In this document: piece by piece, positions 1 through 6,248 of the stretch
Layout: every line of letters begins with the position of its first letter
How positions within the stretch are numbered: the first letter of the stretch is position 1
Source of the DNA: Methanobacteriota archaeon
GTDB taxonomy: Archaea > Thermoplasmatota > Poseidoniia > Poseidoniales > Poseidoniaceae
Direction of reading: 5' to 3'
Assembly (NCBI GenBank): GCA_002707335.2
Contig: PAMN02000058.1
Span: 40,293-46,540, forward strand
Length of the DNA: 6,248 bases
Program-made: the position numbers and the translations under genes
Notes under the pieces: model-generated
Seen by the model: only the letters and a program-made list of their open reading frames with translations
Databases searched by the model: none
What the model was told of the DNA's origin: nothing

Positions 1-1825
1 TTAGTTTGGCTCTACCAGATGAGCGGCTCGATTGTATCTTATTTAGAGGTAAAAATGTTGCACGACCTAGTCTGTTGTTTCTTAGATACGCCATTGCCTC
101 TACGGCAATTTGATCATTTTCTACCACGATTGAGTTCATTCCGTTTCCTACTGCAGTAACCAATGCATCTTCATGTGAAGGATCTATTGGAGCGCATAAC
201 TCACCAATTGTACCTAGTATTCCAGATAAATCTCCTCTGTCCCTTGCATTCATAACTGCTGCAGCGCCTGGCGCCATGCCGTTATTTCCAGATTTCTTTT
301 CGAGTTCATTTCTTGCATCTGAAAGGTCTCTATTTGCTTGTTGCAGTTTCCTCTCTACAGCACCTGACTCTTCCAGGAGTTTTTGCTCAGCGTTCTGAGA
401 TTGTACTAATTCCTCTGCAAGTTGAGTTCTGTCTTTTTGTTGCCCGCCTTCTCCTAAATCTTCTATTTGTAATTCAATATCATCGAAATTAAGTTGTGCA
501 TCGGCCTCTTCTTCTTGAGCAGATGATAATTGTTCAGCGATTATCTCGGCCTCTCCTGCAATTTTACTCATCGCAACATTGGCTTTCTGAACTGCTTCTT
601 GGCAGGTTTCAAAATCGCTAGTTGCATCTTTGAGGGCTTTAGACAACTTTGCAGTCTCTGAACCCGAAGATTCTAATGATTCTCTTATTGCATTTTCTTG
701 GTCTTCTAAATTCTTCAAAACTTCAAGACTGTTTTCCATTTCTTCTTTTGCTGATTTTATGGATTCGAGGTGAATTTGCAAATTGTTTTTCGCTTCTGTT
801 ATCTCGCCTTCCAGCTTTTCCAACAATTGGGCGTCTTCCACATCTGCTGATTCAGAATCGTCGATTTTGTCTTTGTTTCTATCAATAGAAAGTTGTAATT
901 GTCGGATTTCATTTGTCAATCCTGCATTCTCACCGCCCATTACCGCATCAATTTGCGATTGTAGGTCGCCTATTCTGTCATCTAATGACAACAAATCTTT
1001 TTCCGATGCTGAAACCAATTGTTCTAATTCTGTAGCTTCAGAAAGAAGCCTTGCTTTTTCAGTATTATGAAAATTAATTTCTGCTTTTGAACTCAGATAT
1101 CTTGATTGGAACAATACGATATTTGCTGCATCATATTCTTCTTTAGTATTTTTTGCCTTCTCAGCAACTTTCTTTTCTGCCTCAAGAGTTTTGAGTCGTG
1201 CTTTTTGTTCTTCTTCGACTAATGAAATCCTCTCGATGTAATCTTCAACCTGGCCTCTTTGTTTTTCGGCTTTCTTTATTTCATCGTCATAAGAAGTTAC
1301 ACCTGCTACGGAATCCAGTACCTTCCTCCTTTCTACAGCGGTCATCGAAGACAATCTCGTTACATCGCCCTGCAATACGATGTTGTAACCATCAGGCCTA
1401 GCGTTTGCTTGACCTAAAAGTCGGTGAAACGCTTTTTGATTTGTTTCTTCTCCGTTCAAAAGATAGGTTGAAACTATGTTATTTCCTTTAGTCAATCTGA
1501 CTTCTCTTGTCATTTTGACTTCGTCGGAATCAATAGGCAGCCTTCTTCTGTTGTTGGAAAGAACTGGATTAGCGAATACCAGAGTTACTTTGGCATTCCT
1601 TGCTGGGCGGTTGGATTTACCACCATTGAAAATTAAGTCCTTGGAATTTTGAGCCCTCAGAACTTTTGAGGATCTTGCCCCTAAAACAAATTGAACAGCA
1701 TCGCCGCAGTTCGATTTACCTGAACCATTTGGCCCTGTAATAGCCGTAAATCCTCTATCAAATGGAATTACAGCCTCTCCTTTGAACGACTTGAAGTTCT
1801 CGACTTCTAATTGTTTTAGATACAT
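1..1825 (-). CDS. smc: Chromosome segregation SMC ATPase, N-terminal half (truncated by window edge)
   Basis: This is an open frame of 608 codons from an ATG at 1825 running off the left edge, with no internal stop. SMC dimers are ATP-driven DNA-organising machines that act on the chromosome with kleisin partners. Visible order: head residues 1-170 with Walker A GPNGSGKS at 31-38, an SMC-type LGARSSKVLRA segment followed by DLIFNG, and the Q-loop in VLQGDV (Q152) followed by the SMC-like ERRKVLDSVAGV stretch. Residues about 170-520 are Glu/Lys/Gln/Leu-rich heptad-like coiled coil. The hinge starts near 533 (SGILGTIGEL) and reaches GRATFLPLN before the edge. Known SMCs are about 1150-1200 residues, so roughly half is here; the second arm and the Walker B/signature head lie beyond position 1. 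The start is supported by an in-frame TGA at 1835-1837 and a GAGGG site six bases upstream. Rad50 and RecN were considered, but the hinge in place of a zinc hook argues for SMC. Confidence 0.95.
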   Translation of the reverse strand, partial: MYLKQLEVENFKSFKGEAVIPFDRGFTAITGPNGSGKSNCGDAVQFVLGARSSKVLRAQNSKDLIFNGGKSNRPARNAKVTLVFANPVLSNNRRRLPIDSDEVKMTREVRLTKGNNIVSTYLLNGEETNQKAFHRLLGQANARPDGYNIVLQGDVTRLSSMTAVERRKVLDSVAGVTSYDDEIKKAEKQRGQVEDYIERISLVEEEQKARLKTLEAEKKVAEKAKNTKEEYDAANIVLFQSRYLSSKAEINFHNTEKARLLSEATELEQLVSASEKDLLSLDDRIGDLQSQIDAVMGGENAGLTNEIRQLQLSIDRNKDKIDDSESADVEDAQLLEKLEGEITEAKNNLQIHLESIKSAKEEMENSLEVLKNLEDQENAIRESLESSGSETAKLSKALKDATSDFETCQEAVQKANVAMSKIAGEAEIIAEQLSSAQEEEADAQLNFDDIELQIEDLGEGGQQKDRTQLAEELVQSQNAEQKLLEESGAVERKLQQANRDLSDARNELEKKSGNNGMAPGAAAVMNARDRGDLSGILGTIGELCAPIDPSHEDALVTAVGNGMNSIVVENDQIAVEAMAYLRNNRLGRATFLPLNKIQSSRSSGRAKL

Positions 1826-1960
1826 CCCTATCCCTCAAATCAAGATACTAAGCCCTTGACCTCATATCGCTGAGGGAACGGTGGGGGTCTTGAAGGTTAC
1901 GAATATCTCAAGGAGAATATGTCGATTAGTATAGCATCTAACTTTAGCCGAATACAGCGT
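1826..1960 (-). promoter_or_regulatory. Non-coding leader between the membrane-protein gene and smc
   Basis: These 135 bases hold no convincing gene. Read on the minus strand, the stretch contains a TATA-like CTATACTAA (plus 1926-1934), which could give smc its own promoter and a leader of about 70 bases. It also contains a small perfect hairpin, CCTCA / GCGATA / TGAGG (plus 1860-1875). A further TGAGGG over the ribosome binding site (plus 1832-1837) can pair with the same CCCTCA (plus 1871-1876). No run of T typical of archaeal terminators follows the upstream gene, so read-through into smc is possible. Promoter and structure are inferences from short motifs only. Confidence 0.3.
1832..1836 (-). 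promoter_or_regulatory. Ribosome binding site of smc
   Basis: On the minus strand GAGGG lies six bases before the smc ATG, and its first G belongs to the in-frame TGA stop that fixes the furthest possible start. The spacing equals that of the panE site (GAGGT, six bases), which makes the start choice firm. The element is also complementary to CCCTCA further upstream in the leader. Confidence 0.65.
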
Positions 1961-2758
1961 TTAAGATACAAATCCAGTTCTATTGCAACCAGCACAACCT
2001 TCACCATTGCAAAGATGGCACGTCCTCTTGGTTTCTCCTGCAAACTCATCTCTCAAACCGGCTTCGAATTTATCTTCATATTGAGAAAGACCTTGAGCGC
2101 CCCATAAATCACCTATCGTATTGTATTTGTATGATTTCTTTCTGCGTGATTTCTTCTGCAAATCACCCAATGAACCGCCTGCGGCAAAAGCAGCATCTAA
2201 TTGAGCATGAGAAAATTCCTGTTTTGATTTTGAGTCCCTCTTGGTATTGCTTTGGTAGTCTATTTGATATTTTGGACCCCTAATTAAGAAAATGCCTAAA
2301 GCGAATACGCCGATTTGAACCGCAATTGCTGGAGCAGGGAATGGTAACAAAATCGATATCTCTTCAGAAGAAGTTCCGGGTAATTTATCAAAACTATCAG
2401 CAACTGCAAGCCCGCAAAGAACCAAACCAGATACAACTGCTAACTTTCTTACTCTAGACGCCCATCTACCTTTCCTTGGCCACCTCAAAAATGTCGATAA
2501 TAAAAGAATTGAACCTTCGGCGACAAGTAGTATATCTGGGCCATCCCAAACTCCTATCGAAGTAACACATTCATTTATGGCCCCGTCATCGAGGTCTTTC
2601 TGGATTTCTTCAGAATTGCACCCAGGATCTGCTGCTCTGGCCAATATCAACTTCTGAGGAGGGTCTAACTGCATTAATGCACCAAATTCTACATTTGCGA
2701 CAGCTGCTACAATCATCACTAAGCCAGCCAAAGCAGTAATTTTCTTTAGCAGCCCCAT
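1961..2758 (-). CDS. Four-helix membrane protein with C-terminal DnaJ-like four-cysteine zinc motif, unknown function
   Basis: I do not recognise this 265-residue protein. Hydrophobic segments lie near residues 8-26, 74-92, 105-122 and 137-160. The basic loop 93-105 (RWPRKGRWASRVRK) and basic tail after 160 predict N-in/C-in topology by the positive-inside rule; helix 1 could instead be a signal peptide. The 27-73 loop would then be outside and carries Cys47 and Cys64, a possible disulfide. The cytoplasmic tail (161-265) has a basic stretch KKSRRKK at 202-208, a likely amphipathic helix around 224-239, and ends in CHLCNGEGCAGC, with Cys247, 250, 255 and 258 (CX2C-X4-CX2C), resembling compact DnaJ-type zinc modules. 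It is transcribed away from nadB across a 92-base divergent region and lies 135 bases upstream of smc on the same strand. No Shine-Dalgarno sequence precedes the ATG, which suggests a leaderless message. A membrane-tethered adaptor or chaperone-like role is only a guess. Confidence 0.85.
   Translation of the reverse strand: MGLLKKITALAGLVMIVAAVANVEFGALMQLDPPQKLILARAADPGCNSEEIQKDLDDGAINECVTSIGVWDGPDILLVAEGSILLLSTFLRWPRKGRWASRVRKLAVVSGLVLCGLAVADSFDKLPGTSSEEISILLPFPAPAIAVQIGVFALGIFLIRGPKYQIDYQSNTKRDSKSKQEFSHAQLDAAFAAGGSLGDLQKKSRRKKSYKYNTIGDLWGAQGLSQYEDKFEAGLRDEFAGETKRTCHLCNGEGCAGCNRTGFVS
1985..2020 (-). other. Zinc-binding motif CX2C-X4-CX2C at the protein C-terminus
   Basis: Codons for Cys247, Cys250, Cys255 and Cys258 of the membrane protein. 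The glycines in NGEG and the following NRTGF resemble two abutted CXXCXGXG half-motifs of DnaJ-like zinc fingers, reduced to a single metal site. It sits only seven residues from the end of the protein, in the part predicted to be cytoplasmic. Metal binding is inferred from cysteine spacing. Confidence 0.65.
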
Positions 2759-2850
2759 ATTTTATCTGAACAACATGAATCACTTATTGCTGTCGGAATA
2801 ATCTAGTAGACAGATTTGAAAGCAGAGGGCTACTCGCAGCGTCGGATATA
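2759..2850. promoter_or_regulatory. Divergent intergenic region serving the membrane-protein gene and nadB
   Basis: The two genes start 92 bases apart and read away from each other, so both promoters should lie here. For the minus-strand gene an A/T-rich AATAAG (plus 2783-2788) is centred about 27 bases upstream of the ATG, the place expected for a TATA box of a leaderless archaeal transcript. For nadB only a weak ATTTGAAA (2814-2821) is seen, about 33 bases upstream. Neither ATG has a clear Shine-Dalgarno sequence. A short direct repeat GTCGGA occurs at 2792-2797 and 2841-2846, the second just before the nadB start; it may be chance. The existence of promoters here is likely from gene layout; the exact boxes are uncertain. 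Confidence 0.45.
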
Positions 2851-4431
2851 ATGCCCAAAATCGTAGTTATTGGCAGCGGCATTGCTGGTCTCTTTGCAGC
2901 ACTAAGGCTTAGTGAAGCAGGCAATCAAGTTACTATAATTACAAAAGAAAGGTCTGTTGACTCTTCTACAAATTGGGCTCAAGGCGGTATAGCGGGAATT
3001 TTAGATAAAACCGATGGTGAAGGAAAAGAATCGCACATCAAAGACACACTTGTGGCTGGAGATGGTTTGTGTGACCGTACGGTAGTTGAGCGTGTAGTAG
3101 AAGAAGCCGGAGATAGAATACGAGACTTACTATCATATGGAGTAGATTTCCAAAAGGAAGGAGACGATTTTCATCTTGTCAAAGAGGGCGGGCATTCTGC
3201 TAGAAGAATTTTACATGCAAGAGATGCAACTGGAGCCGAAATTGAAAGGGCGTTGACAGAAGCAATATTACAGAAAGATAACATCGAAGTTAGAGAATAT
3301 TGCCTAGGAGTTGATCTAATCCAAAGAGTTCATGGGCAACCTGAAATGGGAATCAAGGGGATTTGGTGCTTAGATTTAGAAACTGAAAACATGAATGCTT
3401 TGTATGCAGATGCTGTTCTAATCGCAACTGGCGGTTGTGGACAACTATGGGAGAAAACAACCAATCCGAAAGTCGCAAGTGGTGATGGCTTGGCAATGGC
3501 TGTCAGAGCAGGAGCATCTAGTAAGGACATGGCTTTCTTCCAATTCCACCCTACTGCATTGATGACTGGAAATGATAAACCATTTTTGATTACTGAAGCA
3601 CTGAGAGGTGAAGGAGGAATAATCCTTGACGATAGTGGTTTGAAAAATTACAACATAAATGGTGGTTTACCAGAAAAATACTCGTTCACGTTAGAATATT
3701 CCGAACTTGGAAGCCTAGCAACTCGTGACGTAGTTGCACGTTCTTGTGACCAAAGAATGAAAATCACAGGTGCAAAAAATGTCTGGCTAATAACAGATCA
3801 TTTACCAAAGGAATTACTTCATTCTAATTTCCCAACTATCGAAAAAAGACTCAATGAATTTGGTTTATCTCTGGGCAAAGACCCACTACCAGTTGCTCCT
3901 GCTGCGCACTACATGGTTGGCGGATTAAAAGTAGACATCCAGGGCAGAGTTATGATGAGTAATGATAATCCTATACCTGGATTATATGGAATTGGAGAAG
4001 TTGCATGTACCGGCATGCATGGTGCAAATAGACTGGCATCAAACAGTCTTCTAGAGGCTGTTGTATTTGCAAACCGAGCCGCAGAACATTTCATTTCAAA
4101 TCCAATTGATTCAGAAGAAGAGATACCAAAATGGAGGGCAGATGGGATGCAAGAATTAATTGAACATGCACCTCTGGTTAGAGATTTAGAAACTCTAAGG
4201 AAAACTATGACTCACGATGTTGGAATAGTAAGGTCATTTAGTCGCTTGGAAAGAGCAGGAAGGATGCTTGATTTATTGACTGAAGAAGTCGATCTTATTT
4301 GGAGAAAAAGTATACCTACCAGAGAATTGGTTGAAATCAGAAACTTAGTTTTAGTAGCCACACACATAACAAACGATGCAATTCAAAGAAAAGAAAACAG
4401 AGGTCTTCACTACAATATTGATCTCATCTGA
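2851..4431 (+). CDS. nadB: L-aspartate oxidase (NAD de novo synthesis)
   Basis: This FAD enzyme oxidises L-aspartate to iminoaspartate, which quinolinate synthase (NadA) condenses with dihydroxyacetone phosphate on the way to NAD. The 526 residues match the usual family length (E. coli about 540). Seen in order: the dinucleotide fold GSGIAGL at 8-14; the FAD-contacting segment STNWAQGGIAG at 39-49; KEGGHSARRILHARDATG at 111-128; FHPTAL at 232-237; EALRGEGG at 249-256; ATRDVVAR at 290-297; APAAHYMVGG at 349-358; and GIGEVACTGMHGANRLASNS at 380-399. By motif alignment from memory, Glu112, His233, Arg292, His353 and Arg394 match the E. coli catalytic residues Glu121, His244, Arg290, His351 and Arg386. 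The EGGHS and HGANR contexts favour aspartate oxidase over succinate dehydrogenase or fumarate reductase flavoproteins. A helical C-terminal domain follows (about 425-526). nadA and nadC are not in the window. The gene converges on panE, overlapping its stop by eight bases. Confidence 0.96.
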   Translation: MPKIVVIGSGIAGLFAALRLSEAGNQVTIITKERSVDSSTNWAQGGIAGILDKTDGEGKESHIKDTLVAGDGLCDRTVVERVVEEAGDRIRDLLSYGVDFQKEGDDFHLVKEGGHSARRILHARDATGAEIERALTEAILQKDNIEVREYCLGVDLIQRVHGQPEMGIKGIWCLDLETENMNALYADAVLIATGGCGQLWEKTTNPKVASGDGLAMAVRAGASSKDMAFFQFHPTALMTGNDKPFLITEALRGEGGIILDDSGLKNYNINGGLPEKYSFTLEYSELGSLATRDVVARSCDQRMKITGAKNVWLITDHLPKELLHSNFPTIEKRLNEFGLSLGKDPLPVAPAAHYMVGGLKVDIQGRVMMSNDNPIPGLYGIGEVACTGMHGANRLASNSLLEAVVFANRAAEHFISNPIDSEEEIPKWRADGMQELIEHAPLVRDLETLRKTMTHDVGIVRSFSRLERAGRMLDLLTEEVDLIWRKSIPTRELVEIRNLVLVATHITNDAIQRKENRGLHYNIDLI

Positions 4432-4433
4432 GA
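4422..4433. other. Overlapping convergent stop codons of nadB and panE in a small palindrome
   Basis: The nadB stop TGA (4429-4431) and the panE stop (TCA on plus, 4424-4426) lie within one 12-base near-palindrome, TCTCA-TC-TGAGA. Each coding frame ends inside the last codons of the other gene, so there is no spacer for a classical terminator between them. The palindrome partly follows from two face-to-face TGA stops, so it may have no function of its own. Confidence 0.6.
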
Positions 4434-5314
4434 GATTTGATTTGTCCCAAAAGCATAGAATTTAGTGGGGTAGGAACGCCCAACTGCTCTCCTCGTAGCA
4501 CAACTTGTCCGCACAACATGTCTATCTCAGTCTCTCTACCTTCTTTGACATCTGATAGCATGGAACAGATGTTTTCCGAAGTATCTGATATCACTTTGTG
4601 CAGCGTTTCAACCAGTTCAATATCAGCAGGCACTTCAACGCCTGATAGACGAGCGATGTTTGCCGCTTCTATCATTATAGACTCGCACTGAGACAAAAGT
4701 GGTTCATTTGCTAATTCCCCGTTTTTCACACCACACATCGCAGCAATAGGATTGATTGCAACATTGATCAGCAATTTTTTCCACAAAATCTCTTCATGAG
4801 AATGGAAATACTCAGCCCCAAATATTTCAAGAGACTTTTCGAATTCCTTTCCTTTTGACCCCGAAATGTGAATATTTCCTTTTGAAACCCATGTTATCTT
4901 CCCTGGACTTGATTTCGTAACAGCATTAGTTGTTACTCCAACAGCAGTATTTTCGAAAAAGAAGTCTTTCAGGATCTCAAGATTACCTAAACCGTTTTGA
5001 AGAGATAAAACCGGCCCATTTGTTAGGTATTTCGCAACTTCACATAGAGACTTTGTATCTTTGGATTTACCAGTAATTATGGCTTGATCAAAATAATGAT
5101 TTAACTCGGGTGGAAGTTCAATTTCATCAAGTGTAACAAACCACTCCTTTGGTGTAATGACGCGCTCCCAAACTCCGTCTATTACTAATCCATTTAATGC
5201 TAATTCCGCACCATGGCTTCCTCGTGTATGAACAAGAACTTCATTTCCAGATTCTACTAACTTTGCTGCAATTAAACTGCCAATTGCTCCAGCGCCAATG
5301 ACAGCTATTCTCAT
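4424..5314 (-). CDS. panE: 2-dehydropantoate 2-reductase (ketopantoate reductase)
   Basis: The enzyme reduces 2-dehydropantoate to pantoate with NADPH, a step of pantothenate and coenzyme A synthesis in the cytoplasm. The 296 residues fit the family (about 290-310). The N-terminal Rossmann fold opens with GAGAIGS at 7-13, and Arg31 after the second strand (VLVHTR) is placed to bind the 2'-phosphate of NADPH. Family residues recognised by alignment with E. coli PanE: Lys83 (Lys72), Asn107 in QNGLGN (Asn98), Lys180 in WKKLLIN (Lys176), Asn184 (Asn180), Ser251 in SMLSD (Ser244) and Glu263 in TEID (Glu256), so it should be active. The C-terminal helical domain starts near 175 (WKKLLINVAINPIAAM, then NGEL). 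The ATG at 5314 follows the upstream stop by two bases and has GAGGT six bases before it, suggesting translational coupling to the surface-protein gene. Other members of the broad ApbA/PanE family act on different 2-oxoacids, so substrate is slightly less certain than fold. Confidence 0.92.
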   Translation of the reverse strand: MRIAVIGAGAIGSLIAAKLVESGNEVLVHTRGSHGAELALNGLVIDGVWERVITPKEWFVTLDEIELPPELNHYFDQAIITGKSKDTKSLCEVAKYLTNGPVLSLQNGLGNLEILKDFFFENTAVGVTTNAVTKSSPGKITWVSKGNIHISGSKGKEFEKSLEIFGAEYFHSHEEILWKKLLINVAINPIAAMCGVKNGELANEPLLSQCESIMIEAANIARLSGVEVPADIELVETLHKVISDTSENICSMLSDVKEGRETEIDMLCGQVVLRGEQLGVPTPLNSMLLGQIKSLR

Positions 5315-5316
5315 AT

Positions 5317-6248
5317 TCAGACCTCATGATTTACCAAATGCAATACAACTTCCCCTTCGTCTAGTTCTAACCAAACAAACGAAATTCCCGTTTCTGGGGC
5401 AATTGCTGAGATTGTTTCAACTGTGTTTGCTGGGATTTGAATTGAATTAGAAATCTGCCACTGCTCACCATTTCCATCGAATTCAACCACAATTGATAGG
5501 TTTACTTCCGATGGATTCTCAATTACCAATGTATCGTTGATAACCGAAATTTCCCCAATCCATCTCTGTGTTCGAATTTCATTTTTGTATACAATAAGAT
5601 CGGGTCCCTCAAGAACATTGTATTTCTGAGGGAGATAATCTTCCGTGCAAACTGATATTTGACTTCCTACTTCGGCAAATAATTCTATTTCATCTGTTAC
5701 ATTATTCAAGTCATATAGACCAAATTGTAAGACTCTTAAATCCCAAATTGTGGTGTTATTGACAATGGTTCTAGGAGGGCTTAAGTTTCCAATATCGTCA
5801 CAAGTTCCGTTGTAATTTGAACCAAGTCTTGCGAATGAGAAAAGTAATTCTTGAGAATCTAAAATGATCCCAGAGTCAGGCATAGAAATATAATTTTCAG
5901 CCATGTATCCAGCCACAAATGAATGATTATCTATGGTGAAAATCTCTTGTGAAATAGAGTTCATATTATCTCCAGAAAGTCCACTGAGACAGAGTTCGTT
6001 TTCTCCTTTTGCGACAGAAAGGTTTCCATCAGAATCAACATCCTTCCAACTTGTATATTGAGGTGGAGAATCAAGCGCTATAGTATTGTTTTTTGAATTA
6101 ACTTTAACATTCAGGCAAACCTTAGGATCGTCATAATCTCCATTAAAAGACCACATGCCAACAGGATAGATTTTCAAATCTGGAACTACTTTATTGGTAA
6201 AAAATCCATGATTGGTTTTCCATATCAAATCAAAGGATGCAGTGTTCC
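5317..6248 (-). CDS. Secreted or cell-surface protein, C-terminal part, 5' end beyond the window; unknown function
   Basis: Not recognised. The minus-strand frame is open from the right edge to a TGA at 5317-5319. A TTG at 6226-6228 could be called a start, but the frame continues upstream without a stop (reading ...NTASFDL) and no signal peptide follows it, so the gene is almost surely 5'-truncated. Numbered from that TTG, the 303 residues have no hydrophobic helix and look beta-rich. There are ten N-X-S/T sequons (Asn47, 69, 101, 140, 148, 157, 158, 176, 231, 243), four cysteines (38, 80, 143, 194) that could form two disulfides, and a DVDSDG calcium-loop-like motif at 63-68. The final 80 residues resemble an immunoglobulin-like beta sandwich without a C-terminal anchor. 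These traits fit an exported archaeal glycoprotein, perhaps anchored by an N-terminal helix outside the window. It precedes panE by two bases, with no evident functional link. Confidence 0.75.
   Translation of the reverse strand, partial: NTASFDLIWKTNHGFFTNKVVPDLKIYPVGMWSFNGDYDDPKVCLNVKVNSKNNTIALDSPPQYTSWKDVDSDGNLSVAKGENELCLSGLSGDNMNSISQEIFTIDNHSFVAGYMAENYISMPDSGIILDSQELLFSFARLGSNYNGTCDDIGNLSPPRTIVNNTTIWDLRVLQFGLYDLNNVTDEIELFAEVGSQISVCTEDYLPQKYNVLEGPDLIVYKNEIRTQRWIGEISVINDTLVIENPSEVNLSIVVEFDGNGEQWQISNSIQIPANTVETISAIAPETGISFVWLELDEGEVVLHLVNHEV
5321..5325 (-). promoter_or_regulatory. Ribosome binding site of panE inside the preceding gene
   Basis: GAGGT on the minus strand overlaps the last sense codons of the surface-protein gene and lies six bases before the panE ATG. 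With TGA-AT-ATG between the two genes, ribosomes ending the first could start the second directly. This supports the ATG at 5314 as the true start. Confidence 0.65.

Noticed and set aside
649..1401. Three plus-strand frames opposite the smc coiled coil
   Set aside because: They are antisense to a continuous, well-supported SMC frame. Their Ser/Leu/Phe-rich products are what the complement of Glu/Lys/Leu codons gives.
1860..1875. Five-base-pair hairpin as a transcription terminator for the membrane-protein gene
   Set aside because: The stem is short and no T-run follows it on the minus strand. It lies close to the smc start, so a leader element is more plausible than a terminator.
1919..2107. 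Plus-strand frame of 62 codons preceded by AGGAG
   Set aside because: The spacer from AGGAG to ATG is only three bases, and most of the frame is antisense to the coding end of the membrane-protein gene, including its zinc motif. The product shows no domain or coherent composition.
3330..4094. Minus-strand frames inside nadB
   Set aside because: The opposite strand encodes conserved aspartate oxidase motifs throughout, and these short frames have no recognisable content or start signals.
4437..4691. Plus-strand frame of 84 codons just after nadB
   Set aside because: It is antisense to the conserved C-terminal domain of panE (SMLSD and TEID motifs), so it is a shadow frame.
6226..6228. TTG as the start of the surface-protein gene
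   Set aside because: The frame stays open to the window edge and no signal peptide follows the TTG, although the protein looks exported. The real start is most likely beyond 6248.

Overview
This window (about 60 % A+T by eye) reads as chromosomal DNA from a free-living prokaryote, most likely a planktonic archaeon of the Thermoplasmatota / Marine Group II (Poseidoniales) kind. The assignment is inferred from an SMC head and hinge of euryarchaeal style, a surface protein crowded with N-glycosylation sequons, and the pattern of ribosome binding sites. The two genes read away from the divergent intergenic region lack a clear Shine-Dalgarno sequence (possible leaderless transcripts), whereas smc and panE, which lie downstream of another gene on the same strand, each have GAGG-type sites six bases from the ATG. 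No rRNA, tRNA or taxon-specific marker is present, so the lineage is a judgement and not proven.

Layout from left to right: (1) 1-1825, minus strand: the N-terminal half of an SMC chromosome-segregation ATPase (Walker A head, first coiled-coil arm, start of the hinge), cut by the left window edge. (2) 1826-1960: non-coding leader of smc with complementary CCCTCA/TGAGGG elements. (3) 1961-2758, minus: an unrecognised membrane protein with about four transmembrane helices and a C-terminal four-cysteine, DnaJ-like zinc motif. (4) 2759-2850: divergent promoter region. (5) 2851-4431, plus: nadB, L-aspartate oxidase, complete with all recognisable catalytic residues. (6) 4424-5314, minus: panE-type 2-dehydropantoate 2-reductase, whose stop overlaps the nadB stop by eight bases. 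(7) 5317-6248, minus: the C-terminal part of a secreted or surface protein, open to the right edge and only two bases upstream of panE.

Two genes serve cofactor supply. NadB makes iminoaspartate for quinolinate and NAD(P). PanE uses NADPH to make pantoate for coenzyme A. They are convergent, so shared function does not mean shared transcription. panE is instead spaced as if translationally coupled to the surface-protein gene. The smc gene may be co-transcribed with the membrane-protein gene or have its own promoter in the 135-base gap.

I see no mobile element, CRISPR array, defence cassette or RNA gene. The least explained parts are the membrane/zinc-motif protein, the glycosylation-rich surface protein and the smc leader. 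The rest looks like ordinary core genome, and I do not claim a new system.
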